A stretch of 64,000 nt of DNA from Ailanthus altissimus (lineage: Eukaryota > Streptophyta > Magnoliopsida > Sapindales > Simaroubaceae). Numbering within the stretch: the first letter of the stretch is position 1; the number at the start of each line of letters is the position of its first letter. The notes beneath the pieces are model-generated. The model was not told the origin of the DNA and did not search any database. It saw only the letters and a program-made list of their open reading frames with translations. The DNA is taken from contig CAMPEX010000001.1 in assembly GCA_946807835.1 (NCBI GenBank), positions 8,757,001 through 8,821,000 of the forward strand, read 5' to 3'. The translations under genes and the position numbers were made by a program. Shown piece after piece: positions 35,466-46,780 of this stretch.

Positions 35466-35623
35466 GAATATAATTTTTTTTTGAAACATTACTACACTAC
35501 TACACACATTACAACCCAAGGAAAGGGAGATTGAACCCCGGCCATAAGGTTAGGGGGATGCTCACAAAGAGGGTGATTGCCAATTTGGCAAGTACCCTAG
35601 GCGCGACAATAGAAATATAATTT
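35466..35623 (-). mobile_element. tRNA-derived SINE, second copy
   Basis: The minus strand has an A-box-like TTGCCAAATTGG (35580-35591) and a B-box-like GGGGTTCAATCTC (35526-35538), then an A-rich tail (plus-strand T run at 35474-35482). Flanks GAATATAATTT (35466) and GAAATATAATTT (35612) are a target duplication differing by one base. It lies about 230 bp downstream of the RBR stop codon, possibly within that gene's 3' UTR or terminator zone. Confidence 0.65.
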
Positions 35624-35856
35624 GGTTGTCACATTTAATCTTTTTTACCCTTTTCAATTTTCACACAATCCGTTGCTCACATTTCATTGATCACAAGATT
35701 ATAACAAAGATGAACATGAAAAACACTACTTCACAAATCACAATCTTCTTCTAATCTTTTTAATTAATCTCACAAAATACTCGATTAAAAATTCAGTAGT
35801 AAGGTAATTATGGAGATATATAATTCATATCCTCAGTAAATTCTTGGCTTAATTTG

Positions 35857-35929
35857 TTACTGCCTGTTGCAGCCACCATGGTCTGCAGCCCATTTTGATC
35901 CACATCCATAACAAAATTGGAAATTGCAC
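35857..35929 (-). CDS. RBR E3 ligase exon 2 (C-terminal part of RING2)
   Basis: A 73-bp terminal exon too short for ordinary frame searches. It follows a TTGCAG acceptor and encodes the residues CNFQFCYGCGSKWAAD and the final HGGCNRQ, then TAA at 35857-35859. These supply the last zinc ligands of RING2, so without this exon the ligase cannot fold. It completes the frame of exon 1 exactly, although 6.6 kb away. Confidence 0.85.
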
Positions 35930-38900
35930 CTGCAACCACAATCGTTCGAATGCAAAAATTTATGTTAAGCTTGATTTCTATTTCCAAAAAATAAAATAAG
36001 CTTTACGTGAACGTTGCGAACAACAATTTCCTTATTTTCAACAACAATAGCAATACTAATTCAGCACAACTTCCTAAAGTATTTTTCTGATTTTGAAAAC
36101 AACACCACTGTTATCTTTTTTTTTAAAAGAAAAAAAATATCATTTTGATATTTAGTTTAATTGATATATATCAATTTAGTTTTTGTTTTTTTAATATATA
36201 CCACATTAATTCATATTGTTATTAATATTCTATTATATAGTTGCTTTTTAATTATATTTACTATTGTTGAAGCGGAAGCACACAAACAAACAAAATAATT
36301 CACCCAGGTAATATAATAATGCAGAACAAGTTATTAAGAAATAAAAGAGAGAAAGGGGTAGAAGAAGAACATACAAAGAATTACGTGGTTCGGTAACTTA
36401 CCTACGTCCACGGCGGATCAAGATCACACTCTTCTCTTATTATGAATCACAAGACAATCATAAAGAATGCCTATTACAAGAAAGATCACAGAGAAAACCT
36501 TCTCTTGCCCTCTAGGGATTTTCTCTCACAAAGAACCACTAAGAATTATCACTAAGATCGTTGTTGATCACCAAAATCTCTAACTTGATCACAAAGATCA
36601 CTCTTGATCACAAAGATGTGTTTACAAGCCAATTGATAGCCTTTATATAGGCCTTGAGACGTTCTAGGTTTTTCCTATACGTGTGGGAGTCGTATTAGGG
36701 AGTCCTGAAGCAAGTGGGAGACGAAATTAGGAAGTTTCCTAATTTCGGGATACTGTTCCCGCATCCAGCGCTGCGGCGCTGGGATCTCATCGGTCCAGTG
36801 CTGGCGCGCTTCTGCTGAGCGCTGCGGCGCTGGCTTCTGGCGCCGCGGCGCTGGCGCCTAGTGCGCCCTTCTTCATTTTTTGCCTCTTTTCGCGTCCGTC
36901 TTCGATCCGTGCGCACCCTATGCACTTAACTTGAACCCCAAATCATATTTCGATGATTTTTAATCAATATTCTCACAAATCCCCTCCTTTATTCGATCTC
37001 TCATTTTCTCATCTTCAGTCACCTTCACAAAGTAGTGACTCCGGGTAAGTCCTTGCATAGGACGAACTTAACCGAGGGTAGTGGCTTAGTCAACATATCA
37101 GCAGGATTTTTAGATGACGCTATCTTTGTTAGACTAACTTCACCACTTTGGACAATCTCACGAATGTAATGGAGCCTCACATCAATGTGTTTCGACCTCT
37201 CGTGGAACACTTGATGCTTGCTTAGGTGTATGACACTTTGACTATCACAATACACATCGGTGTTCACATCTTTACGAGCCAATATCTCGCGCATATGCCT
37301 TTTAACCACACGACCTCCTTTATAGCTTCACCAACAGCTATGTACTCTGCCTCTGTGGTAGAAAGTGCAACCACATGTTGTAGAACTGATCTCTAACACA
37401 CACTACACCCAAACACTGTGAACACGTAGCCAGTCAATGATCTTCTCTTGTCAAGATCACCTGCATAATCTGAGTCTACGTACCCTCTTACCATTTCACT
37501 GCTATCCTCGTCCCTCTTATACATCAACCCGTGATTCGACGTTCCCTTGAGATATCTCAGAATCCACTTTACTGCAAGCCAGTGATCTTTACCCGGATTC
37601 GCCATGTATCTACTCATCACACTCATAGCCTGTGCAAACCATTACATATATGATGCTCCCCACAGCGCTTGCATATGGTACTTTGCTCATCTGCAGTGTC
37701 TCATCCTCGGATGTCGGTGACTGTGCTACTGACAGTCTGAAATGCATGGCCAAAGGAGTAGAGACAGCCTTCGCGTTTGACATACCAAACTTCTCCAGAA
37801 TTTTAACTATATATCGCTGTTGGGACAAGAAGATAACATCTCTTCTTTTCCTCATAATGTCCATACCCAAAATTCTCTTCGCTGCTCCCAAATCCTTCAT
37901 TTCAAACTCACAACTTAACTGCTTCTTGAGCTTCTATATTTCTTCCATATTCTTGCATGCGATCAACATATCATCGACGTATAGAAGCAAATACATCATC
38001 CCACAACTTATGCTCTTGAAGTACACGCATCCATCATACTTGCTCCTACTAAAGTCACAAGCCATCATAAACTCATCAAATCTCTTATACCACTGTCTAG
38101 GTGATTGGTTTAACCCGTATAATGACTTCTTTAGCAAACAAGCATGATCTTCTTTTTCAGGCTCCTCGAACCCTTGCGGCTGTGCCATGTATATCGTTTC
38201 TTCAAGCTCTCCATATAGAAAAGTTGTCTTTACATCCATCTCCTCTAGATGTAAATCAAGGTTTACATATATAGCTAACAAAATCCTAATAGATGTGTGC
38301 TTGACAACTGGAGAGAATATCTCATGAAAATCAACTCCCTCTCTCTGAGTAAAACCTTGTGCTATTAACCTAGCCTTAAATCTCGTAGGCTCAATCCCCG
38401 GTATCCCTTCCTTCACCTTATACACCTACTTACACCCGATTAGCTTCTTTTGAGGTCTCTCCACCAACTTCCAGGTATTGTTCTTCCTAAGAGAACAAAT
38501 TTCTTCTTCCATGGCCTGCTGCCATTCTTTCTTGTTTTCACTCTTCATAGCCTCACCATATGTCCTAGGCTCATCATACTCAAGAGTGTAAGCAGAATTA
38601 AAAGCATGAGCAACTAAGTCTGCTTGTGCATACCTGACTGGTGGGCTAATCGTTCTCTTTAGCCTGTCTCTAGCAAGCTGGTACTCTTCAAGTTCTAACT
38701 CAGGAGTTCTAGTCCACCTTGGAGGAATTCGCTGGCGTTCTTGGTTCATCTTCAAGGATCTTTTCATTGAAGTGTTGATCTGGGGGCATATCAGATCCAT
38801 GTTCAGGCTCTACTTCAACTTCTATTGACTCTGGTGCTGAGTCTTTCTTGGGGACATGTTCTTCTTTCTTATCTTTTTAGGAGGTTTTCAGCATCGTCAT

Positions 38901-41900
38901 CTCATCGAACGTCATGTCACGGCTTATGATACTCCTTGGTGGTGTCAAGTCTTTACACCACACTTTGTATCCTTTTACTCCTTCGGGATATCCTATGAAT
39001 ACCCCTTTGATAGCTCTAGGTTCCAACTTTCCCTCCTTAACATGTACAAAGGCAGGGCAACCAAATATTCTAAGATGGTCATACTTCGGAGGATTGCCAG
39101 ACCATTTCTCTTCTGGCGTCATGAAGTCAATTGCTGAGAAGGGACTTCTGTTAATCAAGCAGCAGTCACTACAGCTTTTCCTCAGAATGTCTTGGACATC
39201 TTCGCATTGGTAAGCATGCATCTAACCTTTTCAAGTAGGGTCATGTTCATCCTCTCAGCTACCCCATTCTGCTGTGGTGTTGATCTTACTGTTTTATGCC
39301 TTGCAATCCCATGCTTGGCACAAAACCCATCAAACTCTCTGTTGTAAAACTCAAGGCCGTTGTCAGTCCTAAGCCTCTTTACCCTTTTGCCAGTCTGATT
39401 TTCAACAAGAACCTTCCAAGTCTTGAATATTTCAAAGGCTTGATCCTTGCTCTTCAACACATAGACCCACAGCTTCCTCGAATAGTCATCAATCAAGCTG
39501 AGAAAATATCTAGCACCACCACGAGTAACTATCTGAGCTAGTCCCCAAAGATCCTAATGTATGTAGTCAAGAGTCCCCTTAGTCTTGTGCTCGCCGGTAC
39601 TGAACCTCACTCTATGTGCTTTCCCTAGTACACAATGCTTACAAAACTCCAAGGGCTGGAACTTATCCTCTCCAAACTCCAAGGCCTTTCGATCTTGATG
39701 GAACACCCATTCTGGTCTAAAGTCCCCAGTGAGATCAAATTTCTCTTTAAGTCAGGAACATACCTAACATCTGTCAACTCTCTCACTAGCCTATCATGCA
39801 GCCTAAGCTTAACACTACCAATTCTCATCATCTGACATGCAATGTCATTACTCATTAACACCTTACCACCACTAATGGGCTGAAAATTTGTAAACCAGGA
39901 CTTGTGCGGGCACATGTGAAAAGTACAACCAGAATTAAGAACCCATTGTTCAGAGTTCATACCATCAGTAGCGACGAGTGTCTCTGCGCTGTTATAGCTA
40001 TCATTATAGGCAAGCGCAACATTCGTTTTCTTCTTATCCTGTGCTTTCTTCTCAGGACAGTCCTTTATGAAGTGCCCCTCTTTCTTACAGCAATAACACT
40101 TCCTAGGAGTCCTAGACTTTGACCTTGAGCCTTTTTTCTTCCCATCTCTATATGAAGGCCTTCCTCTTAAAGATAGACTTTCTGCATTGCCCTCGGCCTG
40201 CTTTCCTAATAACTTTGAGTTTAATGATGATTTCACATCACTCATCGTTAAACTCTCTCTGCTGTAGAGTAGCGTATCAACAGAACTCTCATAGCTCTTG
40301 GGGAGTGAACTCAGCAGGATAATTGCTCTATCTTCATCTTCTATCTTGATGTTAATAGACTCAAGATCAAGGATGATCTTATTGAAGATGTCTATATGAT
40401 CTTTCATCGGCGTCCCCTCTTACATGGACAGCTAATACAGTTTCTTCTTTATATGTAGTCTGTTGGCCAATGATTTCCTCATATAAAGAGAGTCAAGCTT
40501 CTTTCAAAGATCTATTACCGTCATCTCACCTGCTACTTCCCTTAGTACTTCATCGCTCAATGACAGAACGATTGTGCTATGAGCTCTTTCTTGAATGTCC
40601 CTTCTTTCTGCTTCTGCTCTAGATGACCCTTGCGTCTTCTCTTCATTACTAGATGGAGCTGCAGTCCCCTCTAATGCCGAACTAAGCCTTTGGCTCACCA
40701 ACAACGCCTTAACCTTCATCTTTCACAGATTGAAGTCATTCGTACTATTGAATTTCTCTACCTCATACTTGGGTGTGACCATGTCTGCTTAGAACCAAAG
40801 CTTTGATACCAGTTTGTTGAAGCAGAAGCACACAAACAAGTAAAACAATTCACCCAAGCAATATAATAATGCAGAACAAGTTATTAAGAAATAAAAGAGA
40901 GAAAGGGGTAGAAGAAGAACACACAAAGAATTACGTGGTTCGGCAACTTGCCTACGTCCACGGCGGATCAAGATCACACTCTTCTCTTATTATGAATCAC
41001 AAGGCAACCACAAAGTATGCCTATTACAAGAAAGATCACAAAGAAAACTCTCTCTTGCCCTCTAGGGATTTTCTCTCACAAAGAACCATTAAGAATTATC
41101 ACTAAGATTGTTGTTGATCACCAAGATCTCTAACTTGATCACAAAGATGTGTTTACAAGCCAATTGATAGCCTTTATATAGGCATTGAGACGTCCTAGGT
41201 TTTCTCAATACGTGTAGGAGTCGTATTAGGGAGTTCTGAAGCAAGTGAGAGACGAAATTAGAAAGTTTCCTAATTTCGGGATACTGTTCCCGCATCCAGC
41301 GCTGCGGCGCTGGGATCTCGTCACTCCAGCGCTGGAGTGCTTCTGCTGAGCACTGCGGCGCTGGCTTCCTAGCACCGCAGCGCTCAGGTTCTGTTCTGGG
41401 CGCCACAGCGCCCATGCCTGGTCGTCGCGGCGCTGGCGCCTGGTACGCCCTTCTTCTTTTTTCGCCTCTTTTCACGTCTGTCTTCGATCCATGCGCACTC
41501 TACGTACTTAATTTGAACCCTAAATTATATTTTAATGATTTTTAATCAACATTCTCACAACTATAATACATTCAATATAACAAATTAATCTCTAAATAAA
41601 AAAATTAAATAAAATAATTTTATTTCCTCCACCTCAATTTTTATTTTCCTCCTTCTCCCTCTCCTCCCTTCGCTCCACTAAAAAAACTCAAAGCCAATCA
41701 TCTTTCTCATCTCTCTTTCTTTTTCTTCTCTTTATCAATTTCTCTCCTCATCAGAAATTTCTGAAAATGATACCAATAAATATTCAGATATTTCCAACCT
41801 TGGAACCAACAAAACCTCCAACTCCATAGACTCTTATAAAACACCTCAAAAAAACAAACCCTGAAAAGATAGGCTTTGGTTTAATTGAATAGGAATTATT

Positions 41901-43403
41901 TTTTAATTTCCTCCTCTCTTATAAAATGTGAATCTATTTGGTTTAATTTTATTTAATTTTGTTTTTATTTTTAATTTATTCTCTTATTTTTAAATAATAT
42001 TATCTTTATTTTAAATTTTAACTTAAAATACATATTTAAAAATATCATTTTACCTTTAAAAAATAACTTTTACATAAAGGCAAGACTGACGTTCTATTTA
42101 TTAAAAATGTAGAAATTATATTGGTATATATCAATTAAACTAAAGATTAAAATAATATTTTTCCTTCTCAAAAACACTACTTTGAATATGTCATCTATTA
42201 AATTAGACTGAACTAAACAAAAAAAACTAAATTAGTATGATATAGCAACAAATTAGGTCTAAAAAAATGAAAATTACACATAAAAGAAGTAATTTGATAT
42301 ACTCGATCAGACAAATTTGTTTGTGCTACAATTGAAATTGGGGTTTTTCCCTCTTAACAGTTTATTCATGGGTGTAATATCAAATGCATCCACCAAAGAA
42401 GTAGGCTGTTTCAGCAAAGTAATAATGGGATACTATTATTGTTTTCTACCTTTTGCAAATACTGCTTTTCGACGAAGTGCTTTAATCAATCTTCATAAGT
42501 CTACTTATAAATAATGACAATGAAATAACAAAATAATTATAAAACTGACCTGCAAGTCATATGAGGGCAACCTTTAGTTCTTTCTACATAGAATTTGCAG
42601 CGAGGACACCTACTCCATTTTTTCTCTTTTGCAAGCTCTCTCATCATTAAATCTTCTCTCCCTCTTTCATCAGCATTCAGCCTCTGAAACTCCTCACAAT
42701 CAACCCCTGGATGCCATGGAACATAACACTGAGCACAAATTAATCTATGACAAAATGGACACTCAGTTTCTCTTATAATTTCTCCTCCTTCATTATCCTT
42801 CACCAACATGGCTGAGCAATCCTTGAATGGACAGTAAAATCTCTGTGAAGGATCAAAAAAATTCTCACAAAGCGCTTCGTCCCAAAGTTCAAGCACTTGT
42901 TTTGGAAGCACAGGCTTACAAGCATCATATTCCAGGATGGATTTGCAGTGCAAACCCGGGCAGGTAACAGTGATGATACGATCTTGGATTTTTGTAGCCA
43001 CATGCTTGCTTATGCAGTCGGAACAAAACGAGTGAATGCAACTCTCAATTGTGAACATCTGATCTCTTTCTTTCCTTTCAGCACATATCTCACAGAAACT
43101 TAAAGAGGACTCGCCAGCTTCTCTTGCGAAGATCTCCAGTGCCGCTGGCTTCGGCCGCATATTTGTTTGTACGGTCAATGAAGATGATGTTGGTGATGAT
43201 GAGGACGATTTTGCCATCTGGGTAGTGATTGTACAAGCCGTAAGTGCTTCCTGAAACTGCAACTCTTCTGCATACCTGCCATCTGATACTGAGAAAATAT
43301 TTTCTCCATTTTCTTCATTTTCCTGATCATCAATAAGTGCAGAGAAGTAAAAATCATCAACAGCAAGATCAGAGAGTTGTACTGATTCTTGTGCCCTAGC
43401 CAT
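35857..43403 (-). CDS. RING-IBR-RING (RBR) E3 ubiquitin ligase, two exons
   Basis: Exon 1 is 42550-43403 and exon 2 is 35857-35929. Exon 1 ends ...ACTTGCAG|GTCAGT and exon 2 follows ...TTGCAG|G, so the split Arg codon (AG|G) stays in phase and the joined gene has 308 codons plus TAA. RING1 begins at Cys104 (CEIC...SCIHSFCSDC). IBR cysteines run from about C191 to C236. RING2 starts CPRC at 266, with the catalytic-type Cys279 in KGCPHMTC, and finishes in exon 2 as CNFQFCYGCG and HGGC. RBR ligases take ubiquitin from E2 onto this Cys before passing it to substrate. I chose the ATG at 43403; the in-frame extension upstream has only TTG. The N-terminal ~100 residues are acidic then Ser-rich, as in the plant ARA54-like group. 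The 6.6-kb intron holds nested transposons in sense orientation. Confidence 0.86.
36265..36977 (-). repeat. 3' LTR of Copia K
   Basis: 713 bp, TGTTGAAGCGG...TTCTCACA. A GC-rich cluster at 36765-36870 contains AGCGC/GCGCT hairpins with loop TGCG. It is shorter than the 5' LTR mainly because one segment of that cluster is missing. Confidence 0.9.
37020..38860 (-). pseudogene. Copia K reverse transcriptase and RNase H
   Basis: The RT frame at 37934-38425 runs from ARLIAQGFTQREGVDF through motif A (EMDVKTTFLYGELEE) and SLYGLNQSPRQWYKRF to the catalytic YVDDMLIACKN. The thumb/connection follows at 37610-37900 (MKDLGAAKRILGMDI) and 37393-37626 (YMANPGKDHWLAVKWILRYL). RNase H ends at 37025-37309 (DSQSVIHLSKHQVFHERSKH, then NPADMLTKPLP). 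Single stops and frame changes separate the pieces. The catalytic residues themselves are preserved, so decay looks moderate. Confidence 0.88.
38877..40782 (-). pseudogene. Copia K gag, protease and integrase
   Basis: Gag starts at 40782 (MVTPKYEVEKFNSTNDFNL); the next codon, normally Trp, is TGA. More stops follow before the long frame 39625-40407, which carries the CCHC knuckle CYCCKKEGHFIKDC and the protease region WVLNSGCTFHMCP (Asn for the catalytic Asp). Integrase at 39182-39496 has its expected acidic residues in IDDYSRK, RTDNGLEF and NGVAERMN. Its C-terminal part lies at 38877-39221 (IFGCPAFVHV). Confidence 0.88.
40815..41559 (-). repeat. 5' LTR of Copia K
   Basis: 745 bp, TGTTGAAGCAG...TTCTCACA on the plus strand. 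TATATAAAG (minus strand) at about 41170-41178 is a good TATA box. Upstream of it, at 41290-41445, is a GC-rich hairpin cluster: AGCGC/GCGCT around TGCG (41298-41311), a perfect 18-bp palindrome (41322-41339, centre GCGC) and GGGCGC/GCGCCC around CACA (41398-41413). Confidence 0.9.
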
Positions 43404-44600
43404 AGCAGTGGGAATTTTTTGTAAATAATTTTCCACAAAAACACTCTGGTTTTCACTCGACAAAGAAGAATAATTTTACCAGGACTCTTTCTATCGGCAC
43501 ACCATCTATTCTCTATAATGAGAAGTAACATACTTTTACTAGAAGTTGCCTACTGTTGTTGAGACTGCTTCCTCCGGAAGGTTTCAATTTAACTTTGGGA
43601 AATTTTGAAGTTAAAATATTTAAAATATAATTTTTATTTGACCGAAATTAAATTTTTAAAATTTTATTAATTAAATATATTTTACTCATTTTATTTTTAT
43701 TGTAATTTTAATAATTTTTCTTTTTTTCTTATTTTATCTTCTATTTTCTTTTTTTATAAATTAATTAAAAACATAAAATTTTAAATAAATAATTTTTAAA
43801 TTAATTATAAAAAAATATTTATAATAACAATAATAGTCTAAAAATATTATATTGTAATTAAATAATATAAATTATTTAATTAATTAAATTTTTTTATTTT
43901 TTTATAAATTAATTAAAAATAATTAATTTAAAAATATGTTAAAAAGAAAAATTTTAAAACTTAAAAAAAAAAGAAAAAAAAAAAGCAAAGTTGGGCCTGC
44001 GCCCAGGCATGAGCGCCCAGTAATCGCGCTTGCCCAGACATATGAATTACCTGCCAAGAGAATAAATTTGGGCTTTATATGCTCTTTAAACTATAAAATC
44101 TACACCTTTGAAGGTAAAAATGCATTATAACACACAAAGGCTCCATAAATTTCATGATGGACTCGTTTGAGTGGCCGTTCACGCTGGAATCATAAAGAAC
44201 AATTTCCATTCGAATAAGGTTGAGCTCTACTACAAACCAATGTTCTTAATTGATATTCACATAGATATATACCTACAAAAAAATTATTGTATTATTTTGA
44301 ACTTAATGTTATTACATGCACAGTAAAAAGTCATTGTTGTTATTAAAAGTGCCTTATTGACCAATGCTCAAGATTTAGCATCAAGTAACTCAGACCTTAT
44401 TCCGAGTGCATAAGTCAACAACGGTTTAAGCCATTGATCGTTGTCTGAAGGATTGGCAGTGAATGACGTTTGTCATATTTGTCAAATGTACTCCTAAAGA
44501 CAAATAAAAGATACTCGTTAAACTCATTAATAGTTAATATATACAACGGTATGATAATGTTATATGCACAACAAATGGGTAATAAAATAGCTCACGTAAA
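43404..44600. promoter_or_regulatory. Upstream region of the RBR gene
   Basis: An in-frame extension without ATG runs to about 43490 and is likely 5' UTR. Beyond lies very AT-rich DNA (43600-43980) broken by a sharp GC-rich island at 43992-44037 containing TGGGC/GCCCA around CTGC and further GCGC blocks. No other gene is supported; the frame at 43936-44130 crosses the island by chance. Confidence 0.45.
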
Positions 44601-44632
44601 AATATGCATCTACAGTTATGCAATCCTGTGAG

Positions 44633-44980
44633 TACATGTCAGAAAACATTCTTTAACGTAAACGCAAAATCTTTAAATATTCATTTATATTTAAATATTC
44701 ATTTATATTCTGCAAAACAAAGAATATGTATAAGTTTTAATACTATTAGACAACTCACAAAACAAAAAAAGCAAAAACAAGTCCTCATCGAATCATCAAT
44801 AATCATTTGACGTACATGTTAGAAAATGTTCTTTGACGTACATGTCAGAAAATGTTCTTTGACGTAAACGCAAAACCTTTAAATATTCATTTATATTCTA
44901 CAAAACAAAGAATATGTATAAGTTTCGATACTATTAGACAACTCACAAAAAAAAAAGCAAAAACAAGTCCTCATCGAATT
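44633..44980 (+). repeat. ~175-bp tandem duplication
   Basis: The unit beginning TACATGTCAGAAAA...TTTAACGTAAACGCAAAA at 44633 recurs at about 44840. Both continue through ATATTCATTTATATTC, CAAAGAATATGTATAAG, ACTATTAGACAACTC and AAGTCCTCATCGAAT. The first unit has an internal 20-bp triplication-like repeat of TTTAAATATTCATTTATA. Confidence 0.85.
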
Positions 44981-44989
44981 GTCAAGTCA

Positions 44990-46780
44990 ATGTTGTAGTA
45001 GGTCATTAAACCATGTATATTTGGGATCGAGTCCGTCCAAACAAACCCACTGCGTTGGGTCATTATTTTTTATTCAATCTAGAAGCTCAGTAAATTTAAC
45101 CTGATCAATAGGAATCAGTTGCCCGTTTACGTCAATTGATGCTACTTGCAATTCCACAAGTTTCTTATTCACAGGCTTTTTCAACTTATTGGTATATGGG
45201 TTGACTTGGGCTGCTGCCTTCTTACGAAGGCGCCCATACCTGCTCATATCTTTATCCAACAGAGCAGGTATAATTTTTACACTTGTAGGGCTATTAGCTA
45301 CATGCTGTAAATTTATTGTTACAGGATGATGCTGAGACTCGTTGATAGGATCAAATGTTTGAAAATCAACGGCCATGAATTTGGTACCCAACAAAATTAA
45401 ACAATACTAGTTAATATTGTGACTTGTTAAACTTTGTACCCAATGTAATTTAGGTTTAAAATGTATCATACTCTACCCTGCATCCACAGAGATCTTGGCT
45501 GGCTTAAACTGTTGCACTAAGAGAGATATCTGATGCAAGATATTGTTTTTGGCCTTATCAATCTTGGCGAAAAGCTTTAAGTTAACCTTATCAATTTTGG
45601 TAAATATTATTTTTTAAAGATCATTCATCCTCTTATTTATGACTTGATACTATGATGATGACGCATCGGACTCAAACTATATATAAATAATTATATTTAA
45701 TTGTGACAAGTTAATACTCATCAATAACATAAGTAATTATAATTCAAGAAAAAAAATTAAATTATTATACTATTGATTCAATGGTTGGCGGGGCTTGAAA
45801 TTCGTAGTTAGGCTGAAGATCATCGATGAATTGAATGTCCGAAATCTTAACTTTCTCCAACTTAAGAGTCCCTTCCCATTTTTTCAATGGAATGCGCAAG
45901 TTTACCCTCACGCGATAGTTCATATTCTTCTCATGTTTATGGGGCACTAACTTCTTATGGACCTCCAAAGTTTTTATAATATTTTAAATTTATTAATCAT
46001 TATTAGAAAAAATAATAAAAGTTATAAGAAAATTATATCTATTTTTTGTTGAACATAAAAGCATGCCCCAACACCATCGAAGAGGACGTTTACAACGTTT
46101 TTGTATGATGTGGTGCCCGTACCAGACCAATTTAGAATACGTGAAAAATAGTCTCTATTCTTGTAGGCATACAGCTTCCTATACCTCGGGATCGCCTCAT
46201 AAATTCACACTCGAGATGATAATAATTAAAAAATTATAATGTCAACAAAATAAAATTTAATGCATCCTAATATAATAATGAATCGAAAAAATAGAATTAC
46301 TCACCAAGAATACATGACTAAATGAGTATAAGTTGTATGATTCTTTATCCAGAGTGCTCGCTTTTTTTTACCTTCACTAACTTTTTAATTGGAATCGTGC
46401 ATAAACTATTATAAAGTACAGTCCATGCAATCGTACCCCAAGGATAAGCATTAAACTCATTTAGATTATCTACGAGACGAAGTACAAAATATTGTCTGAT
46501 TCTATTTTGATCACGTGGCATTAACAATTTATGAAATATATAAAATAGATACATTTTTATAGCATCTATATCATCGTCAAATGTGCTCACGAACCACGGA
46601 TCTAAATCCCTGTAAGTCAACTCACTTCTACCCGAAAAATATTAATGCCATAGTCTATCACCTAACCGACTTACTACAGGATAATCCCTCATTCTCAAAC
46701 TAGTAATCAAATAAAATTTTAGACGAAAGAATCTAATATTTCTTTTACCTATATAGAATCATAATTCTTCATATAAATTT
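44990..46780 (-). pseudogene. DUF1985-type transposon-associated gene remnant
   Basis: The minus-strand pieces occur in order. At 46345-46760 is an LITSLRMRDYP block, then DLDPWFVSTFDDDIDAIKMY, and then LRLVDNLNEFNAYPWGTIAW, which matches the conserved core of plant DUF1985 (usual form VDDLxxFNxYPWGxxxW). At 45765-45968 is a basic/hydrophilic segment (VRVNLRIPLKKWEG). At 45000-45394 is a C-terminal-side segment (SRYGRLRKKAAAQVNPYTNKL and DPTQWVCLDG). Gaps between them may be introns. Such genes usually carry a C-terminal Ulp1-like cysteine protease and travel in Mutator-like elements; no protease triad is seen, so this copy looks truncated. Terminal inverted repeats were not found. Confidence 0.6.

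Larger units (their letters stand above)
36260..41564 (-). mobile_element. Full-length Copia retrotransposon K in the RBR intron
   Basis: Complete LTR-to-LTR structure with a perfect 5-bp target duplication ACTAT (36260-36264 and 41560-41564). The 5' LTR is 40815-41559 and the 3' LTR 36265-36977. The primer site TGGTATCAAAGC (minus strand, 40801-40812) fits initiator tRNA-Met. The polypurine tract AAAGGAGGGGATT is at 36978-36990. Domains run gag, protease, integrase, RT, RNase H. It is inactive: gag has several stops, and the protease motif reads VLNSGCTFHMC where DSG is normal, so the catalytic Asp is Asn. It has the same orientation as the host gene, so its LTR promoter and polyadenylation signals could act within the intron. 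Confidence 0.92.
36129..42165. mobile_element. Inverted-repeat element in the RBR intron, interrupted by Copia K
   Basis: The sequence at 36129-36178 (AAATATCATTTTGATATTTAG then TTTAATTGATATATATCAAT, in outline) is matched in reverse complement at about 42119-42165 (ATTGGTATATATCAATTAAA then CTAAAGATTAAAATAATATTT, in outline). The two ~45-bp arms bracket the ~750 bp left when Copia K is subtracted. This suggests a non-autonomous TIR element inserted first, followed by K. The interior is partly pyrimidine-rich (41620-41760). A clean target duplication was not seen. Confidence 0.5.

Noticed and set aside
41089..41475. 128-codon minus-strand frame rich in Arg, Pro and Ala
   Set aside because: It lies wholly in the 5' LTR of Copia K, across its GC-rich cluster.
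43404..43463. RBR start 20 codons upstream
   Set aside because: That start codon is TTG; the first in-frame ATG is at 43403, where translation more likely begins.
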